Assembly: GCA_013177795.1 (NCBI GenBank)
Contig: JABLXY010000001.1
Span: 744,001 to 808,000, forward strand
Length of the DNA: 64,000 nt
DNA from: Syntrophaceae bacterium
Lineage (GTDB): Bacteria > Desulfobacterota > Syntrophia > Syntrophales > UBA2192
Direction: 5' to 3'
A program made the position numbers and the translations under genes. Below, in pieces: positions 35,600 to 43,610 of this stretch (position 1 is the first letter of the stretch; each line of letters opens with the position of its first letter). Below the pieces are notes generated by a model that saw nothing but the letters and a program-made list of their open reading frames with translations, was not told the origin of the DNA and ran no database searches.

Positions 35600-36478
35600 A
35601 TGCGCATCAAGAGACTCGTCGCCACCCTGGCCCTTGCGGCCTTCGCCCTGCTCGCCGCCGGCGGGCCCGCGCCCGCCGCCCCGCCGGCCGACTGGCCCAA
35701 GAAGCTCGTCTTCGGGATCATCCCGACCGACTCCTCGGCCAACATCACCGAGCGGTTCGACAACCTCGTGAAGTACCTCGAGAAGAAGCTCGGCGTGCCC
35801 ATCGAGGTCAAGGTGGCCACGGACTACGCCGGCGTCATCACGGGCATGCAGTTCAAGCACATCGACTTCGCCTACTTCGGGCCCAAGTCCTACGTCGAGG
35901 CCGCCAAGCGCGCCAACGCCGAGGCCTTCGTCATCGAGGTCGCCAAGGACGGCTCGAAGGGCTACCACGGCCTCATCGTCACGAAGAAGGGCTCCGGCCT
36001 CAAGAGCATCGCCGACCTGAAGGGAAAGACCTGGGCCTTCGTGGACCCGAACTCCACGAGCGGCACTCTCGTGCCCTTGGTCTACTTCCTCGAGGAGCTG
36101 AAGATCGACCCCGAGACGTACTTCTCGAAGGTCATCTACTCGGGCAGCCACGAGGCCTCGATGATCGCCGTGAAGACGGGCCGGATCGACGGCGCCTCGA
36201 CCAACGACCTGGACATGGCCCGCGGCGAGGGCAAGCAGTGGAATGCCGAGAAGGACTTCGAGATCATCTGGAAGTCGAAGCTCATCCCCGCGGCCCCCAT
36301 GGCCTACCGCAAGGACCTGCCCGCCAGCCTGAGGAAGGCCCTCGCCGACGCCTTCGTCGCCTACGACGACAAGGCAGGGCTCGAGCAGATCAAGATCAGG
36401 GGCTACGTCCCCGCCTCGGACAAGACCTTTGACGCCATCCGGGAGCTGATGGAAGTCCAGAAGAAGATGAAGAAGTAA
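35600..36478 (+). CDS. phnD: Phosphonate-binding periplasmic protein
   Basis: Receptor of the phosphonate importer, 292-aa precursor with a signal peptide (MRIKRLVATLALAAFALLAAG, cleavage near PAPAAP). Phosphonate/phosphite-family marks are LVFGIIPTDSSANITERFDNLVKYLEKKLG, AYFGPKSYVEAA, and the Ser/Thr/Asp-rich VDPNSTSGTLVPLVYF that binds the phosphonate oxygens. AAGGAGG lies before the ATG. Codon use and context fit the operon. Confidence 0.94.
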   Translation: MRIKRLVATLALAAFALLAAGGPAPAAPPADWPKKLVFGIIPTDSSANITERFDNLVKYLEKKLGVPIEVKVATDYAGVITGMQFKHIDFAYFGPKSYVEAAKRANAEAFVIEVAKDGSKGYHGLIVTKKGSGLKSIADLKGKTWAFVDPNSTSGTLVPLVYFLEELKIDPETYFSKVIYSGSHEASMIAVKTGRIDGASTNDLDMARGEGKQWNAEKDFEIIWKSKLIPAAPMAYRKDLPASLRKALADAFVAYDDKAGLEQIKIRGYVPASDKTFDAIRELMEVQKKMKK

Positions 36479-36554
36479 CGCCGCGCCTCTCTGTCCGCGC
36501 AGCCAGAGCGGGGCGGGGCGCCCGCGGGTCCCCCGCCCCCCTCCTCCGAAACGC

Positions 36555-37412
36555 ATGTCACTGGCCGAGATCAAGAGAAAGACCAACCCCTTCAGCGCCT
36601 TCAACCTCGTCATCGCGCTGTCGGCGCTGATCGTCGTCACCTGGAGCTGGCACTCGACGCAGATGAGCGTCACGGCCCTGCTCGAGGGCTGGCGCAACAT
36701 GGTCGTCTACATCGCCGGCAACCCGGAGCTGGCCGACAGCGGGTTCTTCCCGCCGAGCCTGAAGGGCCCGAGCCTGCAGCGCTACCTCGTCTCGATGCTC
36801 GAGACGGTGCAGATGGCGATCCTCGCGCTGATCCTCTCGGTGGTGATCGCCTTCCCGCTCGCGTTCCTCGCCTCCCGCAACACCCTGGAGATCATGATCC
36901 CGGGCACGCAGTTCGCCTCCCGGGCGCTCCGGAAGGCGCTGTACACGGCGATCCGGTTCTTCGCGAACCTCTCGCGCTCGATCAACGAGCTCGTCTGGGC
37001 GCTGATCTTCGTCTCCGCCGTGGGGCTCGGCCCCATGCCGGGCATCCTCGCTCTCGGCGTCCACACCTCGGGGGTGCTCATCAAGCTCTTCTCCGAGGGC
37101 ATCGAAAACGTGCAGCCCGAGCCGGTGACGGCCCTCATGGCCACGGGCGCCGGGGCGGTCAAGGTCATCCGCTACGGCGTCATCCCCCAGATCACGCCCT
37201 TCTTCGTCTCCATGACCCTCTACCGCTTCGAGTCCGACGTGCGCTCGGCGACGATCCTCGGGTTCACCGGCGCCGGCGGCATCGGCGTCTACCTCTACGA
37301 CAAGCTCCGCAGCTACGAAAACCAGGACGTGACGACCATCCTCATCGTCATCGTCGTCACCGTGGCGCTCGTCGACCGCCTGAGCGCCGTGATCCGCAAG
37401 AGGTACACATGA
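36555..37412 (+). CDS. phnE: Phosphonate ABC transporter permease
   Basis: Membrane subunit of PhnCDE, 285 aa with about six helices. PhnE motifs include SLKGPSLQRYLVSMLETVQMAILALILS, FANLSRSINELVWALIFVSAVGLGPMPGILALG, and the permease loop ALMATGAGAVKVIRYGVIPQITPFFVS. The end, RSATILGFTGAGGIGVYLYDKL, is typical. There is only one phnE, as in E. coli K-12. Its stop overlaps the acetyltransferase start by 4 bp. Confidence 0.94.
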   Translation: MSLAEIKRKTNPFSAFNLVIALSALIVVTWSWHSTQMSVTALLEGWRNMVVYIAGNPELADSGFFPPSLKGPSLQRYLVSMLETVQMAILALILSVVIAFPLAFLASRNTLEIMIPGTQFASRALRKALYTAIRFFANLSRSINELVWALIFVSAVGLGPMPGILALGVHTSGVLIKLFSEGIENVQPEPVTALMATGAGAVKVIRYGVIPQITPFFVSMTLYRFESDVRSATILGFTGAGGIGVYLYDKLRSYENQDVTTILIVIVVTVALVDRLSAVIRKRYT

Positions 37413-37882
37413 CCATGGACGGGCGGCTCATCCAGGACCTGGAGATCCGGGAGGCCCGGGCCGAGGACCTGCCGGCGATCATGCCCCTCTTCGGGCAGCT
37501 CGGCATGGACGACGGGCGCGTGCTCGACGACGCCGAGGCGCGGCGCCTCTTCGAGAAGATGCGGCGCTACCCCGACTACCGCCTCTACATCGCCCTGCTC
37601 GACGGGCAGGTCCTGGGCGCCTTCGCCCTGCTCGTCATGGACAACCTCGGCCACCTCGGGTCCCCCTCGGGCATCGTCGAGGACGTCGTCGTCCGCGAGG
37701 GCTGGCGCGGCCGGGGGATCGGGGCGGCCATGATGCGCTTCGCCATGGGCCTGTGCCGCAAGAAGCAGTGCTACAAGATGGTGCTCTCGAGCAACCGCAA
37801 CCGCGGCGACGCCCACCGGTTCTACCGGTCCCTCGGGTTCGAGACGCACGGCTACAGCTTCGGGGTGGAGATCGAGCCATGA
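37409..37882 (+). CDS. GNAT-family N-acetyltransferase inside the phn operon
   Basis: A 157-aa GCN5-related acetyltransferase. The acetyl-CoA loop REGWRGRGIGAAMMRFAM lies near residue 95, preceded by the beta-strand IVEDVVV, with NRGDAHRFYRSLGFETHGY at the C-terminus. It overlaps phnE upstream and phnG downstream (both ATGA), so it is fully part of the operon. E. coli has an acetyltransferase, PhnO, near the operon end, which N-acetylates aminoalkylphosphonates; this gene may serve the same role at a different place, but direct orthology is not clear. Confidence 0.8.
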   Translation: MTMDGRLIQDLEIREARAEDLPAIMPLFGQLGMDDGRVLDDAEARRLFEKMRRYPDYRLYIALLDGQVLGAFALLVMDNLGHLGSPSGIVEDVVVREGWRGRGIGAAMMRFAMGLCRKKQCYKMVLSSNRNRGDAHRFYRSLGFETHGYSFGVEIEP

Positions 37883-38319
37883 AACCGCAGACCCCCGCCG
37901 CGGACGTCACCCTCGCGGACTGCATCATGCACCTGCCCGAACAGGCCGTGCGGAGACTGCTCGGCCTCGTGGCCGAGGAGGCCGTCCGCGTCGTGCGGGG
38001 CCCCCTGACGGGGCTCGTGATGATGTCGGCCCTGGACTCCTTCGAGTTCCCGTTCCACCTGGGCGAGGTCCTCGTCACGGAGGCCGAGGTCGACTACGGG
38101 GGATGCCGGGGCTGGGGGATGGTGCTCGGCGATGATGCCGACCGCGCGATCGCCCGGGCGGCGGTGGAGGCGATCGGCGCCTCGCCGAACCGGGCCCTGC
38201 TGGCGCGCGTCAACCGCCTCCTGGCCGCGGAGAGCCGGAAGCTCGAGGCCCGCAGGAAGCGTGCGGCTTCCCTGATCGCCGCGACCCGCGTGGACTTCGA
38301 GACCATGAAGAGGACCTGA
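37879..38319 (+). CDS. phnG: C-P lyase core subunit PhnG
   Basis: Small subunit of the PhnGHIJ complex; with PhnI, PhnH and PhnL it makes ribose 1-methylphosphonate 5-triphosphate from ATP and methylphosphonate. Length 146 aa, normal. Recognisable parts are GLVMMSALDSFEFPFHLGEVLVTEAEVDYGGCRGWGMVLGDDADRAIARAAVEA, including the family's region around GxGMVxGDD. The start overlaps the GNAT stop by ATGA. Identification rests on this motif and the order G-H-I-J. Confidence 0.93.
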   Translation: MKPQTPAADVTLADCIMHLPEQAVRRLLGLVAEEAVRVVRGPLTGLVMMSALDSFEFPFHLGEVLVTEAEVDYGGCRGWGMVLGDDADRAIARAAVEAIGASPNRALLARVNRLLAAESRKLEARRKRAASLIAATRVDFETMKRT

Positions 38320-38320
38320 C

Positions 38321-38911
38321 ATGCGGACAGCCGGCACAGAGATGATCGCCCAGCGCGCGTTCCGCCGGCTCCTGCAGGCCATGAGCCGGCCGGGGCGGGT
38401 CTTCGCGCTCCCGCCCGCGGCGGTTGACGGCCGCTGGGGGCCGATGCTCACGCTGCTCGAGAGCCTGCTCGATCACGAGGTCAGCTTCGCCGTCATCGGG
38501 GACGAAGGGCCGCAGGGCCTGGGGCCGCTCATCGCGGAGCGGACGCGGAGCCGCGTCGCGCCCCCCCGCGAGGCGGACTTCCTCATCGTCGCCGGGGGCG
38601 ACAGCGGGGGGGAAATCCTCCGGGCCAGGCGGGGGACGCTCCAGTACCCCGACGCGTCGGCCACCGTGGTCTACCGGGTGCAGTCGCTGCTCCTCGCCGA
38701 GGGGAACGGGCCCCGCGTGACCCTCAGCGGGCCCGGCATCCGGAAGGAGATCCGGCTGGGCGAGATCCGGGGGCTCGCGCCCGGCGAGCTGGGCCGGCTG
38801 CGCGAGGCCAACGCGGAGTTCCCCCTGGGGGTGGACGCCGTCTTCATCGACGACGCGGGGCGGATCCTGTGCATCCCCCGCTCGACCCGCATCCGCCTTT
38901 TGGAGGGCTGA
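38321..38911 (+). CDS. phnH: C-P lyase core subunit PhnH
   Basis: A 196-aa subunit of the C-P lyase core with a PLP-transferase-like fold that lacks PLP. The N-terminus QRAFRRLLQAMSRPGRVFALP is characteristic. Later, ESLLDHEVSFAV, RGTLQYPDASATVVYRVQSL, LSGPGIRKEIRL and FPLGVDAVFIDDAGRILCIPRSTRI match PhnH. It lies one base after the phnG stop. Confidence 0.94.
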   Translation: MRTAGTEMIAQRAFRRLLQAMSRPGRVFALPPAAVDGRWGPMLTLLESLLDHEVSFAVIGDEGPQGLGPLIAERTRSRVAPPREADFLIVAGGDSGGEILRARRGTLQYPDASATVVYRVQSLLLAEGNGPRVTLSGPGIRKEIRLGEIRGLAPGELGRLREANAEFPLGVDAVFIDDAGRILCIPRSTRIRLLEG

Positions 38912-38912
38912 C

Positions 38913-40022
38913 ATGGGATACGTGGCCGTCAAAGGCGGCATCGATGCCATCGAAAACGCCTGCAAGGCGTTCCAGTTCGAGCGCCTGAAGGGGTCGTCGG
39001 CCCCCCTGGGGGTCGACCAGATCCGGGAGCAGCTCTTCCTGCTCGTCGACCGCGTGATGGGCGAAGGGTCCCTCTACGCACCGGAGCTGGCGGCCCTGGC
39101 CGTCCGGCAGGCCGCGGGCGACACCCTGGAGGCGGCCTTCCTGCTGCGCGCCTACCGGACGACACGGCCCCGGCTGGGCTACTCGGTCCCGCAGCCGTCG
39201 GACCGGATGCGCGTCGTCCGCCGCATCTCGGCCGCCTTCAAGGACGTCCCGGGGGGCCAGGTCCTCGGCTCGACGAACGACTACACCCTGCGCCTGCTCA
39301 ACTTCGACGTCGCCGAGGGCTCCCGGATCCGCAAGATGCGGCTCGTCGGCGAGCTGCTGCGCGGCGCGGCCTCCGCCGAGCCCCTGCCCGACACCTTCCC
39401 GCGGGTCATCGACATCCTGCGCCGGGAGAACCTGATCGCCGAGGCCCCGCGGCCGCCGGCGGCCGACGCGCCCTTCGACGTGACGAAGGACTCGCTGCAG
39501 TTCCCCGCGCCGCGGAGCGCGGCCCTGCAGACGCTGGCCCGCGGCGAGACGGGGGGGCTGCTGCTGCTGGCCTACTCCAACATGCGCGGCTACGGCAACA
39601 TCCACCCCACCATCGGCGAGCTGCGCGTGGGGTACCTGCCGCTGACCGTCCGGCACCCCCTGACCGGGGAGAGCTACACGGCGGGCGAGGTCAAGGTCAC
39701 CGAGGCGGAGATCCTCGCCAAGTTCACCGACATCACCGACGGGCCGCGCTTCACCGTCGGCTACGGGCTGTGCTTCGGGCACAACGAGGTGAAGGCCATC
39801 GCCATGGCCATCCTGGACCGCTCCATCCAGTCGGCGCAGGGCGCGTCCCCCTCGGAGGACGGCGAGTTCGTCCTGTCCCACGTCGACGGGATCGAGTCGA
39901 TGGGGTTCTGCAACCACTGGAAGCTCCCCCACTACGTCGACTTCCAGTCGGACCTCGACCGCCTGCGGAGGGCGAAGGAGATCTATGACGCTCAGCGAGT
40001 GGATCAACAGAAAAAGACATGA
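38913..40022 (+). CDS. phnI: C-P lyase core subunit PhnI (nucleosidase-type)
   Basis: Central subunit that displaces adenine from ATP to attach phosphonate at ribose C1. The 369-aa length is normal. It starts MGYVAVKGGIDAIENACKAF and contains YAPELAALAVRQAAGDTLEAAFLLRAYR, MRVVRRISAAFKDVPGGQVLG, LAYSNMRGYGNIHPTIGELRVGY and SHVDGIESMGFCNHWKLPHYVDFQSDLDRL near the end. Its 3' end overlaps phnJ by 38 bp, implying coupled translation of the two subunits. Confidence 0.95.
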   Translation: MGYVAVKGGIDAIENACKAFQFERLKGSSAPLGVDQIREQLFLLVDRVMGEGSLYAPELAALAVRQAAGDTLEAAFLLRAYRTTRPRLGYSVPQPSDRMRVVRRISAAFKDVPGGQVLGSTNDYTLRLLNFDVAEGSRIRKMRLVGELLRGAASAEPLPDTFPRVIDILRRENLIAEAPRPPAADAPFDVTKDSLQFPAPRSAALQTLARGETGGLLLLAYSNMRGYGNIHPTIGELRVGYLPLTVRHPLTGESYTAGEVKVTEAEILAKFTDITDGPRFTVGYGLCFGHNEVKAIAMAILDRSIQSAQGASPSEDGEFVLSHVDGIESMGFCNHWKLPHYVDFQSDLDRLRRAKEIYDAQRVDQQKKT

Positions 40023-40866
40023 CGGCGGCGCCGGCCGGCTCGACTACAACTACGCCTTCCTCGACGAGGTGTCGAAGCGGGAGATCCGCCGCAAGATCCT
40101 GAAGGCCGTGGCCATCCCGGGCTACCAGGTGCCCTTCGGCTCGCGGGAACTGCCCGTGGCCCGCGGCTGGGGGACGGGCGGCATCCAGATCACGCTCTCC
40201 ATCGTCCTGCCCGAGGACATCCTCAAGGTCATCGACCAGGGCTGCGACGCCAGCGTGAACGCCGTCAACATCAAGCGCTTCGTCAACGTGGTGACGGGCG
40301 TGCAGATCACGACGGACACGCGCGAGGCGACCCTCATCCAGACGCGCCACCGCATCCCCGAGGAGCCCATGACGGAGAGGCAGATCCTCGTGCTGCAGGT
40401 CCCCTACCCCGAGGCCCTGCGGGAGGTGGAGCCCTCGGAGGCGGTCACGCGGCGGATGCACGCCGAGGCCGACTACAGCCGCATGTGGCTCTTCCTCTAC
40501 GAGGACATCGTGCAGTTCAACGAGATCACCATCGGCTACCGCTACCCCGTGACGGTCAACGGCCGCTACATCATGGACCCGAGCCCCATCCCCCGGTGGG
40601 ACATCCCCAAGCTGCACATGGCCGAGACGCTGTATCTCTTCGGGGCGGGCCGCGAGAAGCGCATCTACGCCATCCCGCCGTACACGAGCGTCGTGCCGCT
40701 CGAGTTCGAGGACTACCGGTTCCGGGTGGAGGACTTCCAGGGGAGGGCCTGTGAGCGCTGCGGCGCGACGGACACCTACCTCGACGAGATCATCGACGAC
40801 GTGTCGGGCCGGCGGCTCTGGTTCTGCTCGGACACGGGGTACTGCGACAAGAGGTGCCGACGATGA
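39985..40866 (+). CDS. phnJ: Radical SAM C-P lyase PhnJ
   Basis: Iron-sulfur radical SAM enzyme that breaks the C-P bond, releasing alkane and 5-phosphoribosyl 1,2-cyclic phosphate. Length 293 aa. The glycyl-radical region ILKAVAIPGYQVPFGSRE (Gly32 in E. coli) is intact, as is GWGTGGIQ. The C-terminal cysteines CERC, then FCSDTGYC, keep the three Fe-S ligands and the catalytic Cys in order. MDPSPIPRWD and LFGAGREKRIYAIPP are also typical. The start lies inside phnI, about 10 residues earlier than in E. coli; a later start is possible but no Met fits. Confidence 0.96.
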   Translation: MTLSEWINRKRHDGGAGRLDYNYAFLDEVSKREIRRKILKAVAIPGYQVPFGSRELPVARGWGTGGIQITLSIVLPEDILKVIDQGCDASVNAVNIKRFVNVVTGVQITTDTREATLIQTRHRIPEEPMTERQILVLQVPYPEALREVEPSEAVTRRMHAEADYSRMWLFLYEDIVQFNEITIGYRYPVTVNGRYIMDPSPIPRWDIPKLHMAETLYLFGAGREKRIYAIPPYTSVVPLEFEDYRFRVEDFQGRACERCGATDTYLDEIIDDVSGRRLWFCSDTGYCDKRCRR

Positions 40867-41702
40867 AGCCGCTCCTGGAGGTGCGCGGGCTCACGAAGAT
40901 CTTCGGCGAGGGGTGCGGGCACTGCCTGCCCGGCGGCGTCCCCGCCGGCGAGGGCAACCGCTGCGGGCGCTGCGGCTCCGTGACGGCCTGCGGCGGCATC
41001 TCCCTCGAGGTCTACCCCGGCGAGGTGCTGGGCGTGGTGGGCGAAAGCGGCTCCGGCAAGAGCACGCTCGTGCGGCTCATCCACTTCGAATACGAGGCCA
41101 CGGCGGGGGCCGTCTTCCTGCACAACGGCGGGGACGGGGGCGAGCCGCAGAACCTCCTGCGGCAGAGCCCGTTCCGCCGGCGCCAAGTCCGCAGCCGGCA
41201 CATGGGGATCGTCTACCAGAACCCCGCCCTGGGCCTGCGGATGCAGGTGAGCGCCGGCGGCAACGTCGCCGAGAAGCTCCTGGCCGCGGGCTGGCGCAAT
41301 GTCGCCGCGATCCGCCGGCGCGCCGCCGACCTGCTCGGGCGCACGGAGATCCCCGTCGAGCGGATGGACGAGCCGCCGGCGAACTTCAGCGGCGGCATGC
41401 AGCAGCGCGTGCAGATCGCCAAGGCGCTCTCGAACAACCCGCAGGTGCTGCTGCTCGACGAGGTGACGACGGGGCTCGACCTCTCGGTCCAGGCCCGCGT
41501 GCTCGACCTCATCCGCAGCCTCCAGCGCGACCTGGGCATCGCGATGATCGTCGTCTCCCACGACCTCGGCGTCATCCGCGTGCTGTGCGAGCGCACGCTC
41601 GTCATGCGCCACGGGCGGGTCGTGGAATCGGGGCTGACGGACCAGATCTTCGAGGACCCGCAGCACCCCTACACGCAGCTGCTGGTCAGCTCGCAGCTGT
41701 AG
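40863..41702 (+). CDS. phnK: C-P lyase accessory ABC ATPase PhnK with cysteine-rich insert
   Basis: ABC-type ATPase that docks on the PhnGHIJ core, 279 aa. Walker A GESGSGKSTLVRL, signature FSGGMQQRVQIAKALS, and Walker B VLLLDEVTTGLDLS are visible; the Walker B Glu-Val differs slightly from the usual Asp-Glu-Pro. Between the first strand and Walker A lies a cysteine-rich segment, about residues 17-42, with CGHC and CGRCG pairs (a zinc-ribbon pattern) that E. coli PhnK lacks. The ATG overlaps the phnJ stop by 4 bp. Confidence 0.94.
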   Translation: MKPLLEVRGLTKIFGEGCGHCLPGGVPAGEGNRCGRCGSVTACGGISLEVYPGEVLGVVGESGSGKSTLVRLIHFEYEATAGAVFLHNGGDGGEPQNLLRQSPFRRRQVRSRHMGIVYQNPALGLRMQVSAGGNVAEKLLAAGWRNVAAIRRRAADLLGRTEIPVERMDEPPANFSGGMQQRVQIAKALSNNPQVLLLDEVTTGLDLSVQARVLDLIRSLQRDLGIAMIVVSHDLGVIRVLCERTLVMRHGRVVESGLTDQIFEDPQHPYTQLLVSSQL

Positions 41703-41708
41703 GGAGAC

Positions 41709-41750
41709 GGCAAAGGGCAGAGGGCGAAAGGCGAAGGGGAAAGGGAATCC
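41709..41750 (+). repeat. Heptamer repeat tract between phnK and phnL
   Basis: Six consecutive 7-bp units: GGCAAAG, GGCAGAG, GGCGAAA, GGCGAAG, GGGAAAG and GGAATCC. It fills almost all of the only real gap in the phnJ-phnM part of the operon and provides the purine-rich stretch upstream of phnL, so it may double as its ribosome-binding region. Confidence 0.7.
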
Positions 41751-41755
41751 CGGCC

Positions 41756-42454
41756 ATGCTGGAAGTCAACAACCTCTCCAAGACGTTCACGGTCCACATC
41801 CTTGGCGGCAAGGTCATCGAGGGCTTCGGCGGCGTGTCCTTCCGCGCGGCGCCGGGCGAGTTTCTCGGCCTGGCGGGCCGCAGCGGCTCGGGCAAGAGCT
41901 CCGTGCTCAAGTGCATCTACGGGACCTACCTGCCCACGGCAGGCGAGATCTGGTTCGACTCGGCGGGGGGCGGCGGGCGGATCAACCTCGCCGCCAGCGA
42001 CGAGCAGACGATCCTCGGGGTGCGCAGGCGCGAGATGGGCTACGTCTCCCAGTTCCTCCGGGTCATCCCGCGGGTGGCCGCCGTGGACGTCGTCGCCGAG
42101 CCGTTGCTCAGGCGGGGCACGGACCCGGCCGAGGCCCGCAGCCGCGCCGCGGCGCTGCTGGAGCGCCTCGCCATCCCCGCCCGGCTGCACGACGCCTACC
42201 CCGCCACCTTCAGCGGCGGCGAGCAGCAGCGGATCAACATCGCCCGGGCCGTGATCTGGGAGCCCCGCCTGCTACTGCTCGACGAGCCGACGGCCTCGCT
42301 CGACCGGGCCGCCCGGCAGACGGTGCTGGCGCTCTTCCGCGAGCTCAAGGAAAAGGGGTCCTGCCTGGTCGGGGCCTTCCACGACCTGGCCTCCCTGGAG
42401 GCCCTGGCAGACCGAATGTTCAGCCTCGACAACGGGGTGCCCGGCCATGCGTGA
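41756..42454 (+). CDS. phnL: C-P lyase accessory ABC ATPase PhnL
   Basis: ABC ATPase required for triphosphate formation on methylphosphonate, 232 aa. Walker A AGRSGSGKSSVLKCIYGTYLP near residue 43, Q-loop MGYVSQFLRVIPRV, signature FSGGEQQRINIARA and Walker B LLLLDEPTASLD are present. The N-terminal KTFTVHILGGKVIEGFGGVSF is typical of PhnL. The ATG at 41756 follows a GGGGAAAGGGAA run. It overlaps phnM by 8 bp. Confidence 0.95.
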   Translation: MLEVNNLSKTFTVHILGGKVIEGFGGVSFRAAPGEFLGLAGRSGSGKSSVLKCIYGTYLPTAGEIWFDSAGGGGRINLAASDEQTILGVRRREMGYVSQFLRVIPRVAAVDVVAEPLLRRGTDPAEARSRAAALLERLAIPARLHDAYPATFSGGEQQRINIARAVIWEPRLLLLDEPTASLDRAARQTVLALFRELKEKGSCLVGAFHDLASLEALADRMFSLDNGVPGHA

Positions 42455-43610
42455 GATGTGCGACTGCGTGATCGAAAACGCCCGCGTCGTGACCCCGGCG
42501 GGGATCCTCGAGGGCTCGGCGCTCGCCGTCCGCGCGGGGCGCATCGACCGGGTCGGCCCGGCGCCCGCGGCGCCGGGGTGCCGGCGGATCGACGCCGGCG
42601 GCGCCTGGCTCATGCCCGGCTTCATCGACCTGCACAGCGACGCCCTGGAGAAGGACCTCGAGCCGCGGCCCAACACCCGCTTCCCCCTCGACATCGTCAT
42701 CGTCGAGCTCGACAAGAAGCTCGCCGCCTGCGGCGTGACGACCATCTTCCACGCCGTCTCCTTCGCCGAGGGCGAGATCGGCGTGCGCAGCAACGAGCAG
42801 GCCGCCGCGGTCATCGAGCGCATCGCCGAGCTCGCCCCGCGCCTGACCGTCGACACCCGCATCCACGCCCGCTTCGAGATCACCGACGAGGCGGCCGTGC
42901 CCCGGCTCGAGACGCTCCTGAGGGCCGGGAAGATCCACCTGCTGTCGCTCATGGACCACACGCCCGGTCAGGGGCAGTTCCGCGAGGCGGCGGCCTTCGA
43001 GACCTACTACCGGCGCGTCTACGGCAAGGACAAGGCGGAGGTCGACGAGATCATCGGGCGCAAGCTCCGCGCACAGCAGCAGGCGGCGGCGCGGCTCGAG
43101 CACATGACGGGGCTCTGCCGGTCGCTGGGCATCCCCATGGCCTCCCACGACGACGACTCGCGGGAGAAGGTCCGCTGGCTGCGGGACCGCGCCGTCGCGA
43201 TCTCCGAGTTCCCCGTCAACATGGAGGCCCTGCGGGCCGCGAGCGACTCGGGCCTTCACGTCTGCCTCGGCGCCCCGAACGTCCTGCGCGGCGCCTCCCA
43301 GGGCGGCAACCTCAGCGCCCGCGCGGCCATCGAGGCAGGCTACGGCGACATCCTGTGCTCCGACTACGCCCCCATGACGATGCTGCACGCCGTCTTCACC
43401 CTCGAGGCGCTGGGGCTCGCGCCCCTGCACGAGGCCGTCAACATGGTCAGCCTGCGGGCGGCGCGGGCCGTGGGCATCCACCGCGACAAGGGATCGCTGG
43501 AGGAGGGCAAGGCGGCGGACCTCGTCCTCGTGGAGCGCACCGACGGCGTGCCGCGCATCCGCAAGACGTTCGTCGCCGGACAGGAGGTGTTTTCCACGTG
43601 CCCGCGATAG
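42447..43610 (+). CDS. phnM: Ribose 1-methylphosphonate 5-triphosphate diphosphatase
   Basis: Amidohydrolase-fold metalloenzyme that removes pyrophosphate from the phosphonate-ribose triphosphate made by PhnGHIL. Length 387 aa, normal. Metal-binding motifs are visible: GFIDLHSDALEKDLEPRPN near residue 55, with the HxD-like pair HSD, SLMDHTPGQGQF, SHDDDSREKVRWLRD, and SDYAPMTMLHAVF near the end. The stop overlaps the next gene, with GTG inside the last codons. Confidence 0.95.
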   Translation: MREMCDCVIENARVVTPAGILEGSALAVRAGRIDRVGPAPAAPGCRRIDAGGAWLMPGFIDLHSDALEKDLEPRPNTRFPLDIVIVELDKKLAACGVTTIFHAVSFAEGEIGVRSNEQAAAVIERIAELAPRLTVDTRIHARFEITDEAAVPRLETLLRAGKIHLLSLMDHTPGQGQFREAAAFETYYRRVYGKDKAEVDEIIGRKLRAQQQAAARLEHMTGLCRSLGIPMASHDDDSREKVRWLRDRAVAISEFPVNMEALRAASDSGLHVCLGAPNVLRGASQGGNLSARAAIEAGYGDILCSDYAPMTMLHAVFTLEALGLAPLHEAVNMVSLRAARAVGIHRDKGSLEEGKAADLVLVERTDGVPRIRKTFVAGQEVFSTCPR

